Assembly (NCBI GenBank): GCA_964030475.1
Contig: CAXIPT010000010.1
Coordinates: forward strand, 2,373,234 to 2,437,233
DNA from: Tethya wilhelma
Taxonomy: Eukaryota; Porifera; Demospongiae; Tethyida; Tethyidae
Direction of reading: 5' to 3'
DNA length: 64,000 nucleotides
Made by a program: the position numbers and the translations under genes. A model generated the notes under the pieces. That model saw nothing but the letters and a program-made list of their open reading frames with translations, did not search any database and was not told the DNA's origin. This document shows positions 43,021-55,600 of this stretch, piece after piece (the stretch's first letter is position 1; every line of letters starts with the position of its first letter).

Positions 43021-43533
43021 AAGGACCTAGCTAGCTACGATGTCTCCCATAAGAGGTCAGACCTTGTTATCACACGGGAACAGAACTCCTTTAAGAACAA
43101 TACATCACTCACAAACGCTAGATGTGTGGCGTGTCTGAGGTATGCCCGGTATCTAATCCCGCCTCCCAACAAGGTGATGAAGACCCCCTGCATAGCAACG
43201 CTGTGGTCGGCGTGGATGCCGCACAATGGGTTGTTTGATAACATGCGGTGCTTTTGATGTGGTTGGTAAATGAGATGACATGTGTTGAATGGGAAAGCGT
43301 CTGTTTAGTGTCAGCGAGCGGCTGTTTTTGATTAGCCACTCGGTGCATGGTAAACGCAACAAAAGCTAGGAGAAAAAGATACCTCATGTTTTATGTAAAC
43401 ACACAATGGGTTGCGATTATGCCGCTAATGGATTAAACAATTGATACAGATAATGTATCGGGTTACTGAAAACTGGCAGCTGGCTTCACAAAATATGGTA
43501 AAGGTCGTCAGGATTATATACTTGCAAAATAAC

Positions 43534-43745
43534 ATACAGTATGGTATAGCAGGAAAATTTGGCGACAATTAAATTTGGCGAATTGGTGAATTATTTTTCA
43601 AATCGCCAAACAGTTTTATATGCATGCATGCGCATATAAACAATGCAGCGTGCGGAGCTAAATCAGCAAAATTAAAATCGCCAAATCATGCTAAAATGAG
43701 AATTCGCCAAATTTTAAGCCTGCCAAATTTACCCGCTACACATTT
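43534..43745. mobile_element. MITE, family A subfamily 2 (left copy)
   Basis: Ends TATAGCAGGAAAATTTGGCG and GCCAAATTTACCCGCTACA; inner inverted segments AATTTGGCGAATT and AATTCGCCAAATT. About 210 bp, non-coding. Same insertion in the partner copy (63028-63232), so it predates their divergence. Related copy at 56592. Confidence 0.82.
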
Positions 43746-43774
43746 TATGTTTCACACAGGGGGTATTGACTCAC

Positions 43775-46735
43775 CTTCACCGAACCCCTCACTGGGGGGT
43801 AGCACCAGGCTGGGGGATATTGGACTCCCTGATGAGTGGGTGTTCTGCTCACTCTCCTCATACACCTCTATCATTGAGGCACCCAACACACGGAATAAAC
43901 TCAGGGGGCAGTAACGCTCGTCACCGTAGTGACTCACCATCTCTACCTATTGTGGAATGGAAAGGGTTAAAATAAAAAGTGAAAGAGGTTAAATGATGTC
44001 ATGGATATTAGATTATAAAGGGGAATTCCCTGACCAACCTTGATGTAATTGGCGTACACATTCTCATCCATGATGAGAGGAAAGCTTTGTACACTTCGTT
44101 CATTGCGTGCAAGAAATGTCCCAAGTTGGAACCAATTATCAGTTGGATACCTGGATTGGGAATAGAACACACAACTTCAATTCATGACATCATCCCAGCC
44201 ACACCCCAAACTCCACCCACCTTTCAGCGCAGTAGACGATAAAGCTCTGAGGAGTGGAAGAAAACAGCTCGAAAGAAGCTATCTCCAGAGTCCTCACTGA
44301 AACCATCTCACATAGCTGGACGATGAACCAGATCTTTGAGGAACATGTGTTGATCATATACTTGTCTTTGTTCTCGTCCAGAATGGAGCTGGGATTCTGT
44401 GAGGGTGTGATGGTGTGAGGATATGAGGGTGTGACAATGTGAGGGTATGAGGGTTTGAGGGTGTGAGTGTGAGTGTGTGAATATGTGAGGGTGTGATGGT
44501 GTGATGGTGTGAGGGTGTGATGGTGTGAGGGTGTGACAATGTGAGGGTATGAGGGTTTGAGGGTGTGAGTGTGAGTGTGTGAATATGTGAGGATGTGAGG
44601 GTGTGATGGTGTGACAGTGTGAAGGTATGATAATAGTGATTGTTTTTGAATATACGTACTTGGGCTCCTGGATTTGTCTCAATGACCTTTGCACCACAGT
44701 CAAGAGAAGCAAAGTTTTTGTTCTGATTTTGCGATGACAAATGAAGAGAGTTCAACTCATCAGTCACCCTCTGTTGCTGACCTGCGCCTTCAAATGAAAG
44801 AAAAAGACATTGATGTTTTTTTCCTACACACTCTTAGCCTTGTTCCCAGGCGATCTCCTAGCAACAACCACCTCTACCTTAGCAACAATCATCTCTGCCA
44901 TGGTGGGTGCAGTTTTTTTTTGTTTTTTTTAAGATTGTCAAAGAAAAGGTCTGGAAACAAGTGCTAGACTTATTCTTAAAATGGTGAAAATGTTTTTGCT
45001 CATGAAAGTAAGTTTGTCTCTAGCTGGACAACTTACTTTGTTCCATCATCTTCTGCTTGAATTCTTCAAATGAAGGTACATCATCTTCTTCCTCTTTTCC
45101 TTCCTCCTCCATTTCACCCTCGTCTCCTTCCCCCACCCCCTCACCATCTGTCTCCTTGAGACCTTCCTCTTCTTGTGTGGCCGTCTCTTCTGAAGACCTC
45201 TCTGTCTGTTGACAGTCGCTGTCCAACTCTCCACAATGGCTGGAAGGTGGAGCACCCTCTTCTTCAGAACCAGCAGTCTGTATGAAGAGAGACACACATA
45301 GTTAGGCCATCTGGTTTGAGAATGCCAGTAGAAAAATTGAATAACTTTCTAAATATATAACCGATTTCAAACTTTCAAGCACCATTGTAAAGCGCCTGTT
45401 CTCCCCGTTCTTTTGATTGCTTTTCCAGCTTCCTACACCTTACCAATCAAAAGTTAGTTATTTTATCCCATATAAAAAAAGTATATTGCAGGAATCTCAT
45501 TATTTCATGTCCGGGCCATTCTCGGACTTGAGTCTCGTGGGCCAGACACTTACTCCTTCACCAGAAACAGGGAGAATCTGGTGACTCTGGCACAGTTTCC
45601 ACTGCACATAACATTCACACGTGTGTCTCTTACACTACTACGTAGTTTTGCTTGGGAAACTTTGCGTTATGTTTTTTGTACAAAAGTTTGTGTAGGCTGT
45701 TGTAAGTACAAAGTGAAAAGTTTCTATTTCACATATCTTGGTCATTCCAGTGGTTACTCAGGCATCCCTGGCAACCAAACTAAAAATTTAAGGTCAGGCA
45801 GGTGTCCTTAGCAACCAAACCAAGGCGTGGCATTATATACTTACAGTTTCAATAACGATTGAAACAACAATGCTCAAAAACTGACGCAAAAGGTCACAAT
45901 TTTAGGTGATGTAGAGAAACATGTAAGAAAAAAGGGAAGACAAGTGACTTACCACTACCTGTCCATCATCTTCATGTACATTGACAGCTTCTTTGACTTC
46001 CTCTGTACTTTGTGGCAGCTGCCCGTCAACCTCTTCTTTCATCTTTGTTGCCTCCTCACTCTCCAAATCGTGCTTGTCGAAACTAGTTTGGGAAATATCG
46101 ACAGGCTCTGCCTCTTGGTCATGTGACTGAGGTACGGCAGTATCACTGTCAATCAATATCCCACCTCCGTCAATAGGAGGAGTGTCTGGATCAGTGCGGA
46201 CATTATCGTCCAATGAAAGTGCAGCATTTTGATCAGTTTGTGTTAAAGGTACCAAATCATTTACGTCGAGATCTTGCTGATCACCATCTTGATCATGTGA
46301 TGTCACATGATCTCTTTGAGATTCGTCAAAACCGCCGAGGTTTAAACTTTCCTCTGATTCTGGAACGTCTAAGTTTATGGGCGGAGCTAGTCTTGGTGGT
46401 TCCTCTGACAATAACTCATCAGGAGGGGGTGTGGTTACAACTGGTAGTATGTCTAACTCCTGCCCGTTGTCATGTTCAGCAATTACAGCACCGCCCCTTT
46501 CATGTTCGTTAATTAAGACCATATTTTCTAGGAGTTCAGTATCAACACTGTCCAATGGTTGTTCATTAGTCAAGCTCCTCCCATTTTCATTGTCATCTGT
46601 GTCCATTGTAATGGGTATAGGGGACAGTAGGAGCAAATAAACCAGTAAAAAAGCCCACCTAGGCGATGTTTTGCGCCCAGTGGGTGATTTAAAGAGTTCC
46701 ATGATTCTAGTAGTAGTAGATAAACGATTTGTCAT
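43775..46735 (-). CDS. SUCO: SUN-domain ossification-factor-like protein (SUCO/SLP1 family), partial at C-terminus
   Basis: Exons 46735-45953, 45277-45037, 44787-44660, 44396-44221, 44150-44039 and 43946-43775. The start has a hydrophobic signal or anchor ([18 protein letters not shown]), then a long acidic, disordered lumenal region, a Glu-rich exon ([16 protein letters not shown]) and the SUN-like domain: [75 protein letters not shown] and [19 protein letters not shown]. This order is diagnostic of the SLP1/SUCO/Osteopotentia branch of SUN proteins, which act in the ER on membrane-protein folding rather than in the nuclear envelope. Later exons (coiled coil, membrane segment) are not identified to the left; they may lie beyond the gap. 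Confidence 0.88.
44398..44632. repeat. GTGAGGGT minisatellite at a SUCO-like acceptor
   Basis: Imperfect GTGAGGGTGTGA units. On the gene strand it is CACCCTCA repeats and ends CCCTCACAG at the exon 44396. The partner copy (62150-62359) has fewer units. Confidence 0.88.
45306..45537. mobile_element. MITE, family C (copy 3), in the SUCO-like intron
   Basis: Begins CCATCTGGTTTGAGAATGCC and shares TTGAATAACTTTCTAAATAT and CTTACCAATCAAAAGTTA; the right end is degenerate. Confidence 0.7.
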
Positions 46736-47217
46736 CTCATTTTCCCGAACATTGCTGTCAAATCATTCACTTTCATCTTGTGTAGACTTTTCCTGCAGCT
46801 GGTACTTCTATTTGATGCACACTAGTGACGTGTCAACACACGTTGATATGTAGCCCCACCCACTAATGATTATCGAGCAATGATTACGCAAAACTAAAAA
46901 CTTGTAGCTGTGACGTCAGGAGAGCTTTCGCGCGCGCATGCGTAGTTCTTAGCTTTTGTGTGCAAAAGTATTGTTATAGTTGCATATAATATTATGTGCC
47001 CAATTTTTATTGGCGGTTTTAATATTATAATTAGTACACTATATAGTAATAATAATAATTATAATGGCAATTATGATGTATACAATGGGAGTTAAAATTA
47101 AAACTGAAATATTTTACAAAAGAGTGATATAATTAATTATTCTCCTCACACACATACACACACAGAAAGTGAAAGATAAAGTGGTATAATAAGAGAGAAG
47201 AGAAGCTGTTAAAACTG
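46736..47217. promoter_or_regulatory. spacer between plexin 3' end and SUCO-like start
   Basis: Plexin ends at 47218 and SUCO-like starts at 46735, both on the minus strand. The part next to the SUCO-like start includes a CG-rich GCGCGCGCATGCG block (46930-46942), a likely promoter. The remainder is AT-rich. Confidence 0.5.
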
Positions 47218-48243
47218 TCATTGACTGTTAAAAACCCTCAAAACTTCTTCAAAAACTTGTGCCTTACTTTCTAGTCCTGCCAATCTTAGATTGGCCAAGA
47301 TCTGAGAGAAAAACAAGAAAAAACCAACAAATAAAGAACATTATTATAATCACAATTATAAACTGAAAGATTAGACAAGTTAATCCACATCTAGTTTACT
47401 GAAACACGGGAAACAAAGTTAATCAAATTAGCTTAGAAGAGACAAGCAGGTACAGAAAAAAAAACACTCACAGAATCACTGTACTTGGACCCATATCTCA
47501 GGAGCTCATACAGCGCACTCTCTACGTAGAATCCACCAGTTTTTCTCATCTGCTGTGTCTGGTACTGTACGAGAATGTGCACAAAATCACATCATTTAAC
47601 ACCTCAAAAATAAATGACTTTCAATTTCATTTTAAGGACATTCTTTTGTAGCACTTACAGTGGAGAGTTGCCTAAGGTATATCTGCATGGCATCTTCAGG
47701 GATTCTTGGCAGCTCCTTGACTTCAAGATAAAACTGTTTCACCTTCTCCTTGTAGCCTTGGACCTCCTTGTTATAGAGAAGTTTGCTTGTGGGTGAGTCC
47801 TACACGTGAAATTGAGTTGGTAAAGGGTCAACAACGACAAGTGAGTGGGTACAAGATCGTCAGATGTACAAGCTAGTAACTTACTATTGTGAGCTTAGTG
47901 TCAGCACTTGAGCATCCATCAATGAAGGCCTGCATTAGAAAAACACAACACACATTAATTGAATTTCACATTCCTCATTAACACATTATTCCATAAATTC
48001 ATTCCTACGTACACGTACCTGAGCTATAACAGAGAGACAAGCGTCGACAGTGTGAGATTTGTTGATGTCAAAGACAAACTCTGGGTTCTTGATCATGTTC
48101 ACCCAGAAGCGGAGAGAGAGAGCGTTGTTCTTCCATGTGTGAATCACGTGGGGGTCAGCAATCTTAGCACTGTCAGCTTCATCGTCAAGGAAGTCAAAGA
48201 GGTACTTTACTGCCATGGGAACAGCATCAGCACCTGGGGGTGA

Positions 48244-48307
<64 letters not shown>

Positions 48308-49149
48308 CACAATACCCAGCTATCACTTGTTTGTTTGTTGTTGTTTTGCACAAAACATTATTAAGTGTATCTCAGTCTAGGAAGGTCGTATTGAGCTGGG
48401 ATTGGTACCATTGTGATCAGCGTGAAGAGATCTTTTAAATGATATGGTTTATTGCCAAATTAAAATTTTAGTCAAAATCATCAAAAACCATGGATTATAG
48501 CCTTTGGTCCAGTGCGATTTTTTGTCAAAAATGACCATTTTTCAATTTTCAAAATAAACCATATCATTTGAAAGATCTCTTCAAGCTGATCACAATGGTG
48601 CAAGTCCCAGCTTCTAATGACCAACCGTTGCTGTTTTAGAGCAGAAAACGCCCCACAGAACTGATAAGGTTTCTACACAGCTACCAACAGATACGTACAT
48701 ACATACATACAAAGTACCTGGTGCGTAGCCGACAGGGACTTGGACCCCGGGGGACATGGGGAATACACCATTACAAGTGGCCGTTGGAGTGGAGGGAGGG
48801 TGGGAAATGGTGAACAGACTTCTGAAGAGATCGTCAACAAACGTCTGTAGAATGCTCTGTGGAAAGTTGGTAGATAGCAAGGGAAAGTAAAATGATCATA
48901 AAATGTTGAGAAATAACTAATTATAACTAATAAAAGATCAATCAATTCAGGAACGGGCAGTATTGTACAAAGTATTGAAACAAGGCAAGACTCTAATTTT
49001 TGGCCGTGTGATACTTCTACTAGCTGTATTTAATTAGCTCATGACGATGTACCTTTGTTGATAGCATTCTTGGTAGGTAGATTTCTGTGACCAGTTTCTT
49101 GTTCAGGAAAGGAGACCTCTTAGGGTCCTCCATGTCTACTTGCTTGAAC

Positions 49150-49210
<61 letters not shown>

Positions 49211-51471
49211 CAGTCTTCATCTTCAAAAATATTCCTCCAACCTACCAAGTGCCACACCCTAGTCCCGTCCTCAGCCTCTGATAGTGCTCGTTGCCGTGGC
49301 ATGTGCGATGAGATAAGACTGGCAGGGTAGTCAAATACTGCAAGGTTAATTAATAATAACTACTAATAAACATTAATAACAATGCTGGCATCTAAAACGT
49401 AATTGATCCCAGACTGGTTGAATAATACAAATACAGCTAGGCAGGGTTTTTTTTTCAGTTTTGTGTCACATAAGAATAAAGTATTGGTATGTGACATAAC
49501 ACAGTATGAAGTATAGGTATATGACATAAACTCGGCCTTCACACAATCATAACCCATCAATCTCCCCCTCCCTCACCTCTTCCAGGAGCTGGGTGCTCCC
49601 TTCGTTGGATGAACCTGAAGACAGCGCTGTTCTCGACACGATAATGTCTCAAGGTGTTTATCTTTCTCCAGCCTCCTTCCATCACCGTGGTGTGGTCTTC
49701 ATCTCGGAGGAGCATCCTCTCCACCGAAGACTTGATATACTCTGTAACCATGGCGATTGATAGCAAGTGGTGTTAAGAATGTGTTAGGACACATGCAACT
49801 ATCTTACTACAAATCCCATTTAAGACTAGCTACTGTATAGTGGGAAATTGTAGTGTATGGTACAAATTTTGGTATTTTCAATGCTGTCCAAATAGCTTCC
49901 ACATTGTGCAATATAAGTGGGTTCACTATATGCATCAAATTTTAAAACTAAGGAAAAAAATTCTGGCACATTTTGGCCGATTTATACAAAATTCAAACCA
50001 ATGAAACTTTCCCGCTATAAGGTATGTATGTATGTATCTCTGTAAGCTATCATTAGTTCTTACTACTTACCTAGATCCACTGCTGTTAGTTTGGGGCGCT
50101 GGGAAATGGCAGTAGCTTTGAAGAGAGCATCAAGAAGCTTCTCCTTGGCTTGGCTGATTGTATCACAGTCCAACAGCTTCACAGGGGTCCTAGATCCATC
50201 GGTACCCTCGATAAACGCTTCGATAACTTCCACATCTACCTTCTGACGAATCAGCTTCTGTTCGCTGAGGGAGTAACGGGCCTCTCCTGTCACCACATCT
50301 ATTGGTCCCTTCTCCAGTTGGTTCTTCACCGCCCGATAGAGGAGGTACATCGGCTGACCGGAGTGTTCCTGGGGGGGGGGGGAATAGAGATATTACAGCA
50401 CGAGCAACAAAATGACCGTCGAAAGTTTTGAGCTGAAAGAATTTTAACAAAATCATATAATCAAACTGCTGACTCACCACAAGGTAACCATGGAGACAAA
50501 ATGCCAGCCAGTTGGTGAGGATTCTCTCGGCAACAGATTCAGTTCTCCTTAGCAACAGTTTCGGATAAGAATTAGCCACAGTCTTACGAATCAGCTCGGC
50601 TAACAGACTCTTGAGAACACTGAATAATACATGAGAGAAAATATCACAAAATTTGTCACGATTGTATGTATTTAAGACTAGCTTGACAACTTGAAACTGA
50701 AAGTGGTGACTCTAGCACACAAATATGACGTACTCGGTCAAGTAGTCCATGCGTACGTGGAGTGCTACCACCAGCAGAGATCCCACATTGGATTTGTCTC
50801 GTATCGTGAACCCCCTCTGCTCCTCCAGGCTGCGGATCATGATGAGGAGGGTCTTCTTGTCGTTGATAAGATCTCCGAAGTTGTGGATGATTCGATCTAG
50901 TCCGGCTTGACGGTAGGAGGGGTGCTGGTGCTGTGTGTGTGTTTGTGTTTAAGTTTCAGTTTCAACTTGAATGTTTTTGGGAGTATTATTATTATTGTGA
51001 AATTGAAAATCTATAGAATCTCTCTCAAATTGGATTCCTAACCATCCCAGTGCCTACTCAGGCAAACACACCCATAGTACATCTTCAACAAAAGACAGAG
51101 CCACTCAGATGGCTATAGGCTTGAGAACTACATGTAGTTCAGTAGGTCTAGCTACCTTTCTACCCATCTAAAACCTAGTGGAATTATCTATCCATTGATC
51201 CCAGTGCCTGCTCAGGCAAACATGACTATAAGACATCTTTAACAAAGACAGAGCTACTCAGGTGGCTATAGGCTTGAGAACTAGTTCTGCTAACCTTGTC
51301 TAAACCTAGTGGAGTATATCTTACCTGCATAGGGTGAAGTACAGTGTGGTCTTTCACTCCAGGGAAGAGGGTTGCTAGGAGATACGTCTGTAGGTTGTGG
51401 TAAGGGAGTCTAATGCCTTGCATGTCTCCTGTCAGTTCATCTAGGTCTGTTTGTAACTCTGCAAAACCTGT

Positions 51472-51554
<83 letters not shown>

Positions 51555-52581
51555 AAAGGTAAAGACATTGTGAAAATGAAAACAAAACTGAGCTTTTCAC
51601 AGACAAGCTTTAAAAATGTTGCTTCATCAATCACTTGCTCAAACAATATTGCAATTGAATAGCTAACAAACACACAAACACACACACAACATACCAATCT
51701 TGCACTCCTTAGCAACGGTCGATTCAAGTCTCTCCAGCTCAAGGATCAGCTGGTCGTACTTCCTGTCCTTCTGACGAGTCTTACGACAAAACACCGCTAC
51801 AAGAACCATGAATATTGCAACGCTGAGGACCAAAACCCCGGCGAATACCGGGATGAGGATAATGAGAAGGTTGGTGTTCTGAGTGGGAGTGATCCTGAGA
51901 CTGCCGAGGGGACGGGACAGGAACCCTATCGTCACGGTAACAGTGAGGGGTTTGTTTGACTCGTGATTGTCCGATAGCTCACAAATGAGAGACTGCATGA
52001 GTTATAATTAAAGGGGTGGGGATATGGGAGGGGAAAAGATAAGATAATAAATAATCGAACCAAGATTTGTCGACTTACATTGTTGCTACGGTGAACTTGT
52101 GTCACAGTACAGTCACATGGCCTGTCCCTATCTTGACAAGGTGAGACCATAACTTGGATCTGATCGCGGGTAAATTGAAACCCTGTTCCCTATAATTAGA
52201 AGCATATTGAAATTAAAATTTGGAAAGGATAGTGGTTTGCTTGTACTTTAAAGATATGTTTGAATTGAAAGATGTTTAAAGACATGTTCTAAAGATAAGA
52301 TACATACATACATACATACATACATACAACAATACATACACACAGTTACACCCCCTACCTCTATGATCAGACGTGGGTTTTCCCCGGTCACTTGGAGCTC
52401 ACCCTCAAAGCCAATGAAGGTCGGGTCCTCGTGTACTACAACGATCTCGTTGAGGTCCAGCAGATCCCTAACTCCGTCCATTTCCAGGCCGATGGTCACA
52501 TTGGCCGTCGAACTGCCATTGAGGTCCATGATAGAGGGCGACATGCAAGTCATACGATCACTGGTCTCAACTTGACATGGC

Positions 52582-52638
<57 letters not shown>

Positions 52639-55600
52639 NGACACTTTCTGTACGCCCGACACCCTCCCCCTGAACTCACTACCCCCCAAAACATACCTCC
52701 CCCCTGAATGTCTCCACGACAACCTCCTTCTTCTTTCTTCTTTTCGAGGGGTTCTCCTCCACGATGAGGTCCACCGGGAGATAGAAGAGGAGGCGTGGCT
52801 CCTGGACCGAGTCAAGATTGGTACCAGTGATTGTGTAGTTTGAGCCGCCACTGCAGTGATGACATCATAATGATGTAATGGTAATTGTGTACGTCACATG
52901 ATGATACAATAAGGTAGCAATGATGTCATAATGATAAATAAACTGCAAATTTGTAATGATGCAATCATGACATCATATTACTTACGATATAAATGCCACT
53001 GACGGTTCAATATCACCAAACGTTGGATCGGTGACATAATTGAACCCACCCACCCCTGAGGGCTTCCAGTTGTCCACCTCCACTCGTACGAGGGCACCAC
53101 TGACGACCTGCCCGATGTGGGGGGTCACACAGACAATCTCATTTTGTGTTACGTTCTCGATCGTGCACTCGTTCTCCTTTATGAACACCTTGCGTCTGCT
53201 CCCGATGCCCAAGTTGGTCCCCAGCACTGTGATCCTGGTGCCCCCTGAAGCTGGCCCCTTAGTTGGTGAGGTCGGGGGGGTCATAATTGAGGGGGACTGA
53301 AAAAATAAAGGGAAAGAGAGGGAAAGAGCAGGAGAGCAGTGTCAATATAATTTCAGAGATAGTGATCCACGAAAATTATTACCGTAGTTTGAGATATTTT
53401 CGCGTTGAAAATATTCCGTACGTTAAAATTCCGCGTGTTTATCCAAATTTCGAGTTTTTAATTTTCGCACATGGTGACGCGTACGAAAATTTCCCCAATG
53501 CAAATATTAGTCAAATTACGGTAGTTCTTAAATAGCATGCAAACTGCTACAGTTCACAACTTTTTGTACCATGAAAATTTGGAGCTACAATAATTATAAT
53601 TATGGTGGTAATTATTAATTAAATAAGTCTTAATTAACCAATTAATTAATTAAGTCTCCATCCACATATGCACTCACCAAAAACATGAACTGTTCTGTTG
53701 AAGTAGCTGAGTCTCCATTGGTGAACTCTATCCTGACATTATCAGTGACAAGAGCCTGGTCCATCACGCCGGTTTCACACTTGATGCTGGTGAGAGAGAG
53801 AGAAAAAAGACAAAGTACCATAATTATAGCACAAAATTTTGGCAGATTTTAATTCGTGGTTTTGGTAAGAACTGAGAATATTTAATCTGTGAAACAGTCA
53901 TTTTGTGCTGCTTATACGGAATACATGTATTGCTGTGCGCGCTGCCGCCAAAATAAAATCCACCAATCACGAAATTTTTGACAATGTGCCAAATTTTATT
54001 CCCGCCAATATTTTTGCTATACGGTAATTTACATTGTACAAGTACTTAGAGGATTTTAAAAACTGCAAAATACATAATTATACAGTTTATGATCATTTAC
54101 TTAGTTATTAATAGCCTTAATTAGCAACTTTCAATTTCAAAATCACTCGATTTGTTTACCTAACTCCAGCTATGTATTCTGTGATGTTACAAATGACTCC
54201 ATCTATCATCACTGATCTGATGTCTCCACGTCTTGCACCGAGATTGACACCAGTGATAGTCACTATGGTACCCCCGTCAGTTGGGCCCATCTTGGGGGAG
54301 AACTGGATGATGTAATGATGATGTAAATGAAGGGAAATCCCCATAAAATTTTATACATGACATAAAGTACATTTATGAGCTTAGCCTAGGAAGGTCGTAT
54401 ATATGAAGCTGGGATTGGTACCATTGTGATTAGTGTGAAGAGATCTTTCTAATGATATGGTTTATTGCAAGATTTAAATTTTGACCAAAATCATCAAAAA
54501 CCATGGACTGCCTTTGGTCGAGTGCGATTTTTTGTCAAAAATAATAATTTTTCAATTTCCCAAATAAACCATATCATTCAAAAGATCTCTTCAAGCTGAT
54601 TGTAATGGTGCAAGCCCCAGCTTCTAACGGCCAACTGTTGTTGTTTTAGAGCTGAAAATGCGCGCGTGCACACATATACATCTCTCTCTTACATCTATGA
54701 TCTGAGGTGCATCACAAAGATCAAACTGGGATGGATTGTTCCAGAGGAAGCTTCCTGGCTCATCACGACAAACCTGGTCCAGCTGACAGCTTCCCATGGA
54801 GCTCATGGCTGAGTCACAGTAGGAGCAGCTATACCTGCTCTCAATGGAGAGACACTGAGCACAGTTGGTCCCCATCAGGGGGCAGCTGTACAGGGAAACT
54901 GCAGGGGGAGGGGGAGGGGATAGTGATGGTGAAAGTTAAATTCTTATTAAAGTATACCGTATATAGTATACAGTATACAGTAATACAGTTCACAGTTCAC
55001 TGTCACAGTATACAGTATACAGTATAGTTAACAGTTAACAGTACCATATACTGTTAACTATTAACAGTATATGGTATACAGTTAACAATACACAGTATAC
55101 TGTATACTGCGAGGTAAAACTAAACATATTATTACCTCTGGCATCCTGTGGGTTGTCAATGTTCTGATTGTTGTTCCATACGACCCTCAACTGGGCACTG
55201 ATACTGGGAACAGATCTAGTGGAATTGAACCTCCGAGACTGACACTGGATCTCTGTTCCACCGTTGGTCAGGGAGGCATCAAAAATGAGGCAAGATGAAT
55301 TGTCACATATGTGGCATCTAGAATGGAGGAATGGATTAATGCGTGAATGGGTGACTAGGAATGTAGATATAAACATTTATAACTCACACACACACACATG
55401 CAGTTATAACTCACACACACATGTGCAGTATAACTCACACACACACAGCAGTTATAACTCGAACAAGAACTTACTTAAATTCTTCATTGTCAAACTGGTT
55501 TTGAAAGTTGGTCAAACCGGTTGTTGCTATGCGAAGTGGAACTGGTGAGCTCATTGGATACGTGTAGTTGACATGGATCAGGTAGTCTAAGTTGGTGGGA

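Larger units (their letters stand above)
43021..44858. repeat. inverted large duplicate, left copy (partner 61922-63745)
   Basis: Reverse-complement match to 61922-63745 at a very high level across exons, introns, a MITE and flank. Differences are scattered substitutions and changes in minisatellite length. This looks like two haplotypes of one locus placed in the same scaffold, more than a true inverted duplication. Confidence 0.85.

Noticed and set aside
42050..43034. Long open frames made of alternating Thr-His or Cys-Val, running through the N gap
   Set aside because: Dinucleotide repeats and Ns are open by nature; no coding signal.
43035..43387. Overlapping open frames on the minus strand, one starting MRYLFLLAFVAFTMHR, kept in the inverted copy at 63379-63648
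   Set aside because: The start looks like a signal peptide, but two frames are open over the same stretch and the few differences between copies change residues freely; there is no homology I can name and no splice support. Conservation is explained by the large duplicate.
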